From Streptomyces leeuwenhoekii (GTDB lineage: Bacteria; Actinomycetota; Actinomycetes; Streptomycetales; Streptomycetaceae), in assembly GCF_001013905.1 (NCBI RefSeq), contig NZ_LN831790.1, positions 2,494,001-2,558,000 on the forward strand: a stretch of 64,000 bases of DNA, in the 5' to 3' direction. Shown piece by piece: positions 1 through 6,938 of this stretch (the stretch's first letter is position 1; each line of letters opens with the position of its first letter). The translations under genes and the position numbers were made by a program. The notes beneath the pieces were generated by a model, which worked only from the letters and a program-made list of their open reading frames with translations, made no database searches and was not told the origin of the DNA.

Positions 1-369
1 ACGGTCAACGCCAACGGGCTGCACGAGCTGCTGGCCACCGCGGTCGGCGACGACGGCGGCCCGGCGGGCCTGCTCCGGGCGGCCGCGGTGGGCGCGGGGC
101 TGTCGAACGTCCTGAACAATCTCCCGGTCTACCTGGCCGGGGAGGCGGCCGTGCCGCTCGGCAACCACGACCAGTTGCTGGCGCTGCTCATCGGCACCAA
201 CGTGGGCCCGGTGGTGACGCCGTGGGCCTCGCTGGCGACGCTGCTGTGGTACGAGCGGTGCCACGCGTACGGGGTGCGGGTGCCGGTGACCCGGCTGCTG
301 GGGACCGGCGCGGTGCTGGCCGTGGCCGCGGTGGCGGCGTCGGTGGCGGCCCTGGCGCTGACCGGGTAG
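1..369 (+). CDS. C-terminal part of an ArsB/SLC13-like anion permease (5' end outside window)
   Basis: An open frame runs in from the left edge and stops with TAG. It encodes about 122 residues of a membrane transporter. The segment LSNVLNNLPVYLAG followed by GTNVGPVVTPWASLATLLW resembles the last helices of ArsB/ion-transporter-superfamily permeases, where an N-rich loop and a G-(T/S)-N motif line the anion site. The extreme C-terminus is one hydrophobic helix rich in Ala and Val. Substrate (arsenite or another anion) cannot be told from this fragment. It converges with the phosphatase-family gene, and a hairpin lies between the two. Confidence 0.72.
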   Translation, partial: TVNANGLHELLATAVGDDGGPAGLLRAAAVGAGLSNVLNNLPVYLAGEAAVPLGNHDQLLALLIGTNVGPVVTPWASLATLLWYERCHAYGVRVPVTRLLGTGAVLAVAAVAASVAALALTG

Positions 370-402
370 CGGGCGCCCCGTCACGACGAGGGGCCGCGCC
401 CG
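370..402. terminator. Bidirectional terminator hairpin between convergent genes
   Basis: CGGGCGCCCC (370-379) can pair with GGGG (390-393) and CGCCCG (397-402), leaving a 3-nt bulge. It sits directly after the permease stop and overlaps the stop of the convergent gene. There is no U-tract, as is usual in Streptomyces. Confidence 0.45.
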
Positions 403-1286
403 GGGCGGGCGGGAGGGAGGCCGGGAGGGTCCGCGGGGAGGCACATGGCCACCAGCTCCAGCAGGTGCGGCAGCACCTCGGGCCGTCCCGCGACGAAGGA
501 GCGCTCGGTGTCCGGCCCGCCGAAGCCACAGCGGAACTCCCGGCCGTCGAGGTGCCGGACGGCGACTCCGGCCTCGCGGGCCAGCAGCGCCCCGGCCGGC
601 AGGTCGATCGCCTCCGCCCGGTAACCCACGAACCCGTCGATGTCCCCCCGGGCCAGCATGGCCCAGGCCACCAGCGGCGCCCACAACTGGAGCAGCCGCC
701 TGGACCGGGCCTCCAGGGTGTGCCGCAGTGTGCGCGCCGCCGGGTCGTCGCGGGGCACCGCGTGCCCCTGGGTCCAGGCCAGCAGCGGCCCGGCGGGCGG
801 CAGCGGACGGCCGCCCCGGCCCCCGGCGAGCTCGCCGTGCGGGCCGTGCGCGCCGCCGCCGCGCAGCGCCGACCAGGTCCGCCCGGCCACGGGATCGTGG
901 ACCACGCCGACCACCGGCGCCTCGTCGACGCACAGGGCGATGCCCACGACGTAGACGGGCAGGCCGATCACGACGTTGTTGCTGCCGTCGAGCGGGTCCA
1001 CCAGCCAGGTGCGCCCGCTGCCGTCACCGCGGTGTTCCCCGCTCTCCTCGGCGAGGATCCGGTCGTCGGGGAAGCGGTCCCGGATGCGGCCCACCACGAG
1101 GCGTTCCGCCATCAGGTCCAGGTCGGTGACGACGTCGCCGAGTCCGCCCTTGGGCCGGGCGGCGAAGCCGTCGGGGATCCGGGAGCGCAGCAGCTCCCCG
1201 GCCTCCTCGGCGGCGGCGACCGCGGTGCGGTGCTCGGGGGCGTAGCCGGCCGAAGGGTCAGCCGGGCGGTTCGGGTCCGGGCTCAT
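381..1286 (-). CDS. Inositol monophosphatase/CysQ-family phosphatase
   Basis: A 301-residue soluble protein with the signature motifs of Mg2+-dependent, Li+-sensitive phosphatases. These are the metal-binding EESGE segment, the catalytic DPLDGS motif (normally DPLDGT, so Ser replaces Thr), and a C-terminal AIDLPAGALLAREAG segment whose Asp is the third metal ligand. The family hydrolyses inositol phosphates, PAP or similar phosphomonoesters; the substrate here is unknown. The ATG at 1286 has AGGAGG just upstream. The start overlaps the end of the cupin-like gene by 29 nt, so the two are probably translationally coupled. Confidence 0.85.
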   Translation of the reverse strand: MSPDPNRPADPSAGYAPEHRTAVAAAEEAGELLRSRIPDGFAARPKGGLGDVVTDLDLMAERLVVGRIRDRFPDDRILAEESGEHRGDGSGRTWLVDPLDGSNNVVIGLPVYVVGIALCVDEAPVVGVVHDPVAGRTWSALRGGGAHGPHGELAGGRGGRPLPPAGPLLAWTQGHAVPRDDPAARTLRHTLEARSRRLLQLWAPLVAWAMLARGDIDGFVGYRAEAIDLPAGALLAREAGVAVRHLDGREFRCGFGGPDTERSFVAGRPEVLPHLLELVAMCLPADPPGLPPARPGRGPSS

Positions 1287-1938
1287 GCATCCTCCTGAGG
1301 ACGGCCCGCGCGATCCGGGCGGTCTGCGTCGCGTCGCACATCCGGCGGACCATGCGGTGGCCCGGGGCCCGCAAGGGGCCCAGGGAGAGGTCCGCCCGGC
1401 CGGGGACCGTCCGCCCCAGCACCAGGGTGGCCGTGGGGCGGCCGCCGGGCACCACGGTGGTGTGGAACTCACCGGCGGGCAGGTCGTACGTCTGGCCGCG
1501 TACGCTCGTCTGCTCGGCGCCGGGCGAACAGGCCACCAGCCGCCCGGTCGGCCGTACTTCGTCCACCCCCGAGGGGTCGCTGTGCACCTCGAACACCCGG
1601 TGGGTGGGTTCCTCGGCGCGTTCGCGGACCCGCATACGCCGGTTGCCGAGCCGCCCGTACAGCACCGTGCTGGTCAGGTCCCAGCTGTGCGAGTGGACGT
1701 CGGGCACCGCCGGCCCGGGCTGCGGCGTCCCGGCGGGCCCTTCGGACCCGAAGACGTGGACGCAGACCCCGTACGGGCCGTCCCTGAGGACCGGCAGGCA
1801 GATGAAGCCCAGGGGGTGGCGCACCGCGCGCAGGGGGCTGTGCCCCGAGGTCACGTGCCGCAGTTCGGACGCGGCGTGCCGCATCACCTCGGCGGTGTCC
1901 TCCCGCCGGGCGGCCCGTTCCAGGGCCGGGTAGTCCAT
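1258..1938 (-). CDS. Cupin-like protein of unknown function
   Basis: 226 residues, no signal peptide. A VHSHSWDLTSTVLYG segment near residues 85-100 and a later YDLPAGEFHTTVVPGG segment look like the two metal-binding halves of a small beta-barrel of the cupin/cysteine-dioxygenase type (H-x-H early, a second His late). The similarity is motif-level only. A GGGGGGAG ribosome-binding site precedes the ATG by 8 nt. It lies between the membrane-protein gene (39-nt gap) and the phosphatase gene (29-nt overlap) on one probable transcript. Its role is unknown; it may bind or modify a small molecule that the phosphatase also handles. Confidence 0.6.
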   Translation of the reverse strand: MDYPALERAARREDTAEVMRHAASELRHVTSGHSPLRAVRHPLGFICLPVLRDGPYGVCVHVFGSEGPAGTPQPGPAVPDVHSHSWDLTSTVLYGRLGNRRMRVRERAEEPTHRVFEVHSDPSGVDEVRPTGRLVACSPGAEQTSVRGQTYDLPAGEFHTTVVPGGRPTATLVLGRTVPGRADLSLGPLRAPGHRMVRRMCDATQTARIARAVLRRMHEPGPEPPG

Positions 1939-1977
1939 CGTGTTTCTCCCCCCGGGTCGTCACCGCGGACGCGCCGC

Positions 1978-2946
1978 TCACCTGCGGTAGGGATCCTCCG
2001 CGTGCAGAGCCCTGTCGATGATGTCGCCGACATCGCGGTCGGTGAAACTCGCCGGCACCGGCAGGCCGAGCCGGTCGAGGAGCCGCCTGACCTCGTCCAC
2101 GGTCGGCTCGTCGCCGAGGGGCGTGGCTTCCCGCAGATCGAGTTTGACCGCCTGCTCGCGGCTCTGGTGCAACTCGGTGACGTAGTAGTCGTACAGCGGG
2201 CGGCCCCGCTCCACGTACAGGCTGACCCGGCGCGGATCGTCCTGGGTGATGATCAGGCAGGTGTCGGAGAGGTCGAAGCGCAGGGTCGGCGCCACCGAGG
2301 ACAGGTGGATGTCGATCTCCAGGGTGTCCAGCCGCTGCCGGTGCCAGGCGGCGGCGACCACCGTGGCGTACGCCTCCTTGCGGGTGCGCTCGGTGGTCCA
2401 CTCCGTGAACGGGTCGGTCTCGTTGCGGTAGCCGAAGGTGCGGCGGAACCGGGCGTAGGCCTCGCACACCCGGTCGTCGGCCGGGTTGACGATGTCGATC
2501 TTCATGCTGAGGGAGCGGCGCTGCCGCTGGGCCTCCCGGACGCACTCCGGCAGGGTGACGGCGCGCAGATAGGTGCCGGTGCCGCCCTTGAACACCCAGC
2601 GGGAGGTGTCCCGGCGGGCCTTCTCGTGGGCCAGCGCGATCTCCGGGCCGGACAGGCTGCGCACCATCGACAGGTCCTCGATCGCCCGGCCCGTCCCCTC
2701 GGTCGCGCGCCGGATGTCGGCCAGCCGGCGCCGGCGCTCGGTCAGCGAGCCGTAGACCAGGGCGGCCAGGACGAGGAGGGTGGCGCCGGAGACGATGTTG
2801 TTGTCGAGGTCGTCGTCCAGGAGGTCGAGCAGGCCCACGGCCAGGGCGAGCCCTATGGCGACGACACCGTCCGCGTTCCGGACCGCCCAGGCGATCCTGT
2901 CCTCCAGCCGGCGCCCGGACTGCTGCGGTCTGCTGCTGCGGGTCAC
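1978..2946 (-). CDS. Conserved membrane protein of unknown function, first gene of a three-gene operon
   Basis: 322 residues from the GTG at 2946, chosen because GGGAGGGGAG lies just upstream; an ATG at 2973 has only a weak site. Residues about 30-75 form two membrane helices (GVVAIGLALAVGLLDLL and IVSGATLLVLAALVYG). About 240 mostly hydrophilic cytoplasmic residues follow, rich in Arg, Asp and Glu. The segment FKGGTGTYLRAVTLPECVRE followed by MKIDIVNPADDRVCEAYARF recalls a domain I have seen in uncharacterised actinobacterial proteins, but I cannot name the family. It precedes the cupin-like gene by 39 nt. I infer a membrane-tethered sensor or effector, without direct support. Confidence 0.6.
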   Translation of the reverse strand: MTRSSRPQQSGRRLEDRIAWAVRNADGVVAIGLALAVGLLDLLDDDLDNNIVSGATLLVLAALVYGSLTERRRRLADIRRATEGTGRAIEDLSMVRSLSGPEIALAHEKARRDTSRWVFKGGTGTYLRAVTLPECVREAQRQRRSLSMKIDIVNPADDRVCEAYARFRRTFGYRNETDPFTEWTTERTRKEAYATVVAAAWHRQRLDTLEIDIHLSSVAPTLRFDLSDTCLIITQDDPRRVSLYVERGRPLYDYYVTELHQSREQAVKLDLREATPLGDEPTVDEVRRLLDRLGLPVPASFTDRDVGDIIDRALHAEDPYRR

Positions 2947-3314
2947 GTCTCCCCTCCCGACGGCGGCCTTCATCGTAGGAGCAACGGCACACGGGGGCCA
3001 CGGTGCCTCGTCGCCCGCCGCCGTGCCCGCCGGGGCGCGCGGGCGGCGCCGGTCTCTCGCGTCCGGGTCCCTCGCCGGCCACCGGCGCCGGGCGGGCGCC
3101 GCCCGCATCCGGTGCTGCGGCCCCTTGGCCCGTAGGGCTCCAGGAGGCCTCCGGAGGCTCCCGTAAGGGCGAACCCCCACAACTCCGCCGGCGTCGGGGG
3201 CAGTTGCTCAGGGCCCACTCAGGGCCCGCACCCTCCCCACTGGTGATGTACTGCGGCGCGCGGTGCCCGAAAGATGGTCAACGGCAGCCCACCACGCGCC
3301 CCTTGGAGCACCCG
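2947..3314. other. Divergent intergenic region, 368 nt
   Basis: No supportable gene. It should hold the promoters of the minus-strand membrane-protein operon and the plus-strand serine hydrolase. It contains a self-complementary cluster around GGAGGCCTCC (3143-3152) and a direct repeat, CTCAGGGCCC, at 3207-3216 and 3218-3227 (11-bp period). Confidence 0.6.
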
Positions 3315-4469
3315 ATGCACACCCGTTCCTCCGTCCTCACCGCCGGTCTCGTCCTGGCGCTCACCGCCGGGTCCGCGGCCGTACCGGCGTTCGCCTCCCC
3401 GGGACCCGCGACCGCCGCCCCGGCCGCCGCCCGCACGGCCGGGCCGGACGAGGCGGCCCTGCGCGCCGCGCTCACCGGACTCCCCGACGATTCGGCCACG
3501 TCGGCACTGGTCCGGGTCGGCGGCACCGGCGGCGCCTGGCACGGCAGCGCGGGCGTGCGGGACCGGGCCGGGGGCCGGCCGGCGGACCCGGACGCCCGGT
3601 TCCGGGCCGGATCGACGACGAAGGTCGTGACGGCGGCCGTCGTCCTGCGGCTCGCGGCGCGGGGGAAGGTGGACCTCGACACCCCCGTGCAGCGCTACCT
3701 GCCCGGACTGCTCACCCGGGACTTCCGGCCGGTCACCGTGCGGCAATTGCTCGACCACACCAGCGGCATCCGGCCGGGCGACGGCCCGGGGGACTCCTTC
3801 GAGGGGCAGTACGCCCACCGCTTCGAGGCGCTGACGCAGCGTCAGGTGGTGGCGTCGGCGGTGGCCAAGGGCCCGGAGTTCCGTCCGGGCCGGCGGCAGC
3901 ACTACCTCAACATCAACTACACCATCCTCGGCCTGCTGATCGAGAAGGTGACGGGGCGGACGTACGCCGCCGAGGCCGCGCGGCTCGTGCTGCGCCCCGC
4001 CGGTATGCGGGACACGTACTTCCCCGGCACCGACCCCGTGATCCAGGGCCCGCACAACCGCGGCTACCAGGCGGTGCGGCAGCCGGACGGCACGGCGCGG
4101 TTCGTCGACGTCACCGAGTGGAACGTCGCCGACCGGTGGGCGGCCGGTGACATGATCTCGACGACGGCCGATCTGGAACGCCTGGTCACGGCGCTCTTCC
4201 GGGGCCGGATCGTGCCGCAGCCGTACCTGCGGGAGATGTTCAGGGTCCCGCGCGTCGAGGGGGCCACGTACAGCGCGGGGCTCCAGCGTTTCGTGCACGA
4301 CGGCGAGGTCTACTGGGTCAAGTCGGGCGCCCGGCCCGGCTACAGCACCGCGATCGCCGCCTCCCGCGACCTCCGCCGCACCCTCGTCTACTCGGTCACC
4401 TCCACCGACGCCAAGGCCGAGACGGCGAACCCGGTGGCCGAGCGGATCGTCGCGGCCGCCCTGCGCTAG
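3315..4469 (+). CDS. Secreted serine hydrolase, beta-lactamase/D-Ala-D-Ala carboxypeptidase family
   Basis: 384 residues. Residues 1-30 are a Sec signal peptide (MHTRSSVLTAGLVLAL, cleavage near AFA-SP). The class C beta-lactamase/DD-peptidase motifs are in order: SxxK as S100-T-T-K103, a Tyr motif in HYLNINYT, and KSG replacing KTG near the C-terminus (VYWVKSGARPGYS). The LLDHTSGI block is typical of the Beta-lactamase Pfam family. The enzyme should act outside the cell on peptidoglycan peptides, esters or amides; real beta-lactamase activity is not implied. The ATG has GGAG 7 nt upstream. It is a single-gene unit. Confidence 0.88.
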   Translation: MHTRSSVLTAGLVLALTAGSAAVPAFASPGPATAAPAAARTAGPDEAALRAALTGLPDDSATSALVRVGGTGGAWHGSAGVRDRAGGRPADPDARFRAGSTTKVVTAAVVLRLAARGKVDLDTPVQRYLPGLLTRDFRPVTVRQLLDHTSGIRPGDGPGDSFEGQYAHRFEALTQRQVVASAVAKGPEFRPGRRQHYLNINYTILGLLIEKVTGRTYAAEAARLVLRPAGMRDTYFPGTDPVIQGPHNRGYQAVRQPDGTARFVDVTEWNVADRWAAGDMISTTADLERLVTALFRGRIVPQPYLREMFRVPRVEGATYSAGLQRFVHDGEVYWVKSGARPGYSTAIAASRDLRRTLVYSVTSTDAKAETANPVAERIVAAALR

Positions 4470-4487
4470 GGCCTCACGCTTGGATCA

Positions 4488-4510
4488 TGCCGGGCCCGCG
4501 GGGCCGGGCA
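4488..4510 (+). terminator. Terminator hairpin after the serine hydrolase gene
   Basis: TGCCGGGCCC (4488-4497) pairs with GGGCCGGGCA (4501-4510) across a 3-nt loop with one mismatch, 18 nt after the stop codon. Confidence 0.5.
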
Positions 4511-4600
4511 CCCTTGCCCCCACGCTCGGCTTCGCTCGCGCGGGAGGGACCGCCACCGCCGCGTCGTCGTCGGTTGCCATGGCTCCGCCATGGCGCCCTC
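4511..4600. repeat. Intergenic palindromic repeat of the kind dispersed in Streptomyces genomes
   Basis: The stretch around 4517-4556 (CCCCACGCTCGGCTTCGCTC, then GCGCGGGAGGGACC) resembles a short dispersed imperfect palindrome often seen between Streptomyces genes. It is followed by GCCATGGCtccGCCATGGC (about 4577-4595), two copies of one palindrome. The whole 4470-4770 gap carries no gene. Confidence 0.5.
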
Positions 4601-4705
4601 CTCCGCCTCGCGATGCACGGCACCGGACCCCGCTCCCCGATCCGGCCTGATCCGAACGAACGACCCTGGTGCCGCACCACCGCCCCCGGTGGCGCCGCGA
4701 CGCCA

Positions 4706-4737
4706 CGGCCCCGGACGGGAAGATCCGTCCGGGGCCG
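4706..4737 (-). terminator. Terminator of the aldehyde dehydrogenase gene
   Basis: A perfect 13-bp stem, CGGCCCCGGACGG (4706-4718) with CCGTCCGGGGCCG (4725-4737), closes a GAAGAT loop. It lies 33 nt beyond the minus-strand stop codon. Confidence 0.75.
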
Positions 4738-4770
4738 GGTGCGGGGGGCGGGTGCGCTACCGCCGCGGGC

Positions 4771-6219
4771 TCACGCGTCCAGCGACGTCATGACGTGCTT
4801 GACGCGGGTGTAGTCCTCGAAGCCGTACGCCGACAGGTCCTTGCCGTAGCCGGACTTCTTGAAGCCGCCGTGCGGCATCTCGGCGACCAGCGGGATGTGC
4901 GTGTTGATCCACACGCAGCCGAAGTCGAGCTTCTTGGACATCCGCATGGCGCGGCCGTGGTCCTTGGTCCACACCGAGGAGGCGAGGGCGTACTCGACGC
5001 CGTTGGCGTACTCCACGGCCTGGTCCTCGTCGGTGAAGGACTGGACGGTGATGACGGGGCCGAAGACCTCGTTCTGGATGATCTCGTCGTCCTGCTTCAG
5101 GCCCGAGACGACGGTCGGCGCGTAGAAGTAGCCCTTGTCGCCGACCTGCTGGCCGCCCGCCTCGACCTTGGCGTGGGCGGGCAGGCGCTCGATGAAGCCG
5201 GCCACCTGCTTGAGCTGGTTGGGGTTGTTCAGCGGGCCGTACAGCACGTCCTCGTCGTCCGGCCGGCCGGTCTTGGTCTCCGAGGCGGCCTTCGCCAGCG
5301 CGGCCACGAACTCGTCGTGGATCGACTCCTGGACCAGGACACGGGTGGCGGCCGTACAGTCCTGGCCGGCGTTGAAGAAGCCCGCCATGGAGATGTCCTC
5401 GACGGCCTTGGCGATGTCGGTGTCCTCGAAGACGACGACCGGGGCCTTGCCGCCCAGCTCCAGGTGGACCCGCTTGAGGTCCTTCGACGCCGACTCGGCG
5501 ACCGACATGCCGGCCCGGACCGAACCGGTGATGGAGGCCATCGCCGGGGTCGGGTGCTCGACCATCATCCGGCCGGTGTCGCGGTCGCCGCAGATGACGT
5601 TGAAGACGCCCTTGGGCAGGATCGAGCCGATGATCTCGGCCATCAGGACCGTGGAGGCGGGGGTGGTGTCCGACGGCTTCAGCACCACCGTGTTGCCCGC
5701 CGCGATCGCCGGGGCGAACTTCCACACGGCCATCATCATCGGGTAGTTCCACGGCGCGACCTGCGCGCAGACGCCGATCGGCTCGCGGCGGATCATGGAG
5801 GTCAGGCCCTCCATGTACTCGCCGGCCGAGCGGCCCTCCAGCAGCCGGGCCGCGCCCGCGAAGAAGCGGATCTGGTCGACCATCGGCGGGATCTCCTCGG
5901 AGCGGGTCAGCCCGATGGGCTTGCCCGTGTTCTCCACCTCCGCCGCGATCAGTTCCTCGGCGCGCTCCTCGAACGCGTCCGCGATCTTCAGGAGGGCCTT
6001 CTGCCGCTCGGCCGGGGTCGTGTCGCGCCAGCCCGGGAAGGCCGCGGCGGCGGCCGCCATCGCGGCGTCCACGTCCGCCTGCCCGGACAGGGGCGCGGTC
6101 GCGTACGCCTCGCCCGTGGCGGGGTTGACCACCTCGGTGGTCCGTCCGTCGGCGGCGTCCCGGAACTCACCGTCGACGTAGTTACGGAGCTTGCGCAGCC
6201 GTCCCAGCTCGGTGCTCAC
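4771..6219 (-). CDS. Gamma-aminobutyraldehyde dehydrogenase-like aldehyde dehydrogenase
   Basis: 482 residues, the normal length for an NAD(P)+-dependent aldehyde dehydrogenase. The catalytic landmarks are intact: the Asn in APWNYPMMM, the general-base Glu in LELGGKAP, and the nucleophile Cys in NAGQDCTAATR; a cofactor-binding GSVRAG lies between them. With the neighbouring class III aminotransferase it would oxidise the aminoaldehyde left after transamination of a diamine (such as putrescine) to an amino acid (GABA). GGAGGG precedes the start. Upstream is a 7-bp inverted repeat at 6238-6261. It is divergent from the Lrp regulator. The match to the S. coelicolor SCO5657 region is from memory. 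Confidence 0.88.
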   Translation of the reverse strand: MSTELGRLRKLRNYVDGEFRDAADGRTTEVVNPATGEAYATAPLSGQADVDAAMAAAAAAFPGWRDTTPAERQKALLKIADAFEERAEELIAAEVENTGKPIGLTRSEEIPPMVDQIRFFAGAARLLEGRSAGEYMEGLTSMIRREPIGVCAQVAPWNYPMMMAVWKFAPAIAAGNTVVLKPSDTTPASTVLMAEIIGSILPKGVFNVICGDRDTGRMMVEHPTPAMASITGSVRAGMSVAESASKDLKRVHLELGGKAPVVVFEDTDIAKAVEDISMAGFFNAGQDCTAATRVLVQESIHDEFVAALAKAASETKTGRPDDEDVLYGPLNNPNQLKQVAGFIERLPAHAKVEAGGQQVGDKGYFYAPTVVSGLKQDDEIIQNEVFGPVITVQSFTDEDQAVEYANGVEYALASSVWTKDHGRAMRMSKKLDFGCVWINTHIPLVAEMPHGGFKKSGYGKDLSAYGFEDYTRVKHVMTSLDA

Positions 6220-6237
6220 TGCCGGCCCTCCAAGTTC

Positions 6238-6323
6238 GGGTGTCCAATCACTGAGACACCCACCCTAGTCCGTCGCCCCACGTTTTCAACACCCCTGATC
6301 CCATCCAGATTGCGAAATCCGCA
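6238..6323. promoter_or_regulatory. Candidate operators between the divergent dehydrogenase and Lrp genes
   Basis: GGGTGTC (6238-6244) and GACACCC (6255-6261) form a perfect inverted repeat 18 nt upstream of the dehydrogenase start. TGCG-N5-CGCA lies at 6311-6323. The local A+T content is higher than in the flanking genes. Either could be bound by the Lrp-type regulator encoded next door; this is inference. Confidence 0.4.
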
Positions 6324-6384
6324 GGCTCAGGCGCTTCAGACAACGAAATACATCGCTTCCGCCTTGCAAAACTGTCGAGACGTC

Positions 6385-6936
6385 GTGCACAGTGAAGTGG
6401 TGGCCAGTCGAAGCGCAGACCCCAGGGACTCCAGGGACTCCCGCGAGTCCGTCCGTGAGTCCCACCGCGAATCCAGGAACGGCAGCTCGCCGCATCTGGA
6501 CGCCGTCTCCCTCGCCATCATCGAGCAGCTGCAGCAGGACGGCCGCCGGCCGTACGCCGCCATCGGCAAGGCCGTCGGCCTGTCCGAGGCGGCCGTGCGC
6601 CAGCGCGTCCAGAAGCTGCTCGACCAGGGCGTGATGCAGATCGTCGCCGTGACGGACCCGCTGACCGTGGGCTTCCGCCGGCAGGCGATGGTCGGGATCA
6701 ACGTCGAGGGCGACGTGGAGTCCGTGGCCGACGCCCTGACCGCCATGCCCGAGTGCGAGTACGTCGTGATGACCGCCGGCTCCTTCGACCTGATGGTGGA
6801 GATCGTCTGCGAGGACGACGACCACCTGCTGGAGGTCATCAACCGCCGCATCCGGGCCGTCCCCGGAGTGCGCTCCACCGAGAGCTTCGTCTACCTCAAG
6901 CTCAAGAAGCAGACCTACATGTGGGGAACCCGATAG
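6385..6936 (+). CDS. Lrp/AsnC-family transcriptional regulator of the amine-catabolism cluster
   Basis: 183 residues from the GTG at 6385 (VHSEVVASRS). No strong ribosome-binding site is visible, so GTG at 6397 or 6400 is possible. Residues about 10-35 are an unusual Ser/Arg/Asp/Glu-rich low-complexity extension (DSRDSRESVRESHRESR). A winged HTH follows (LSEAAVRQRVQKLLDQGV), then the alpha-beta RAM domain (MVGINVEGDVESVADAL, ECEYVVMTAGSFDLMVE). The family binds small amino compounds and oligomerises on DNA. The stop is 2 nt from the aminotransferase start. In S. coelicolor the positional equivalent has been linked to polyamine use, as I recall. Confidence 0.86.
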   Translation: MHSEVVASRSADPRDSRDSRESVRESHRESRNGSSPHLDAVSLAIIEQLQQDGRRPYAAIGKAVGLSEAAVRQRVQKLLDQGVMQIVAVTDPLTVGFRRQAMVGINVEGDVESVADALTAMPECEYVVMTAGSFDLMVEIVCEDDDHLLEVINRRIRAVPGVRSTESFVYLKLKKQTYMWGTR

Positions 6937-6938
6937 CC

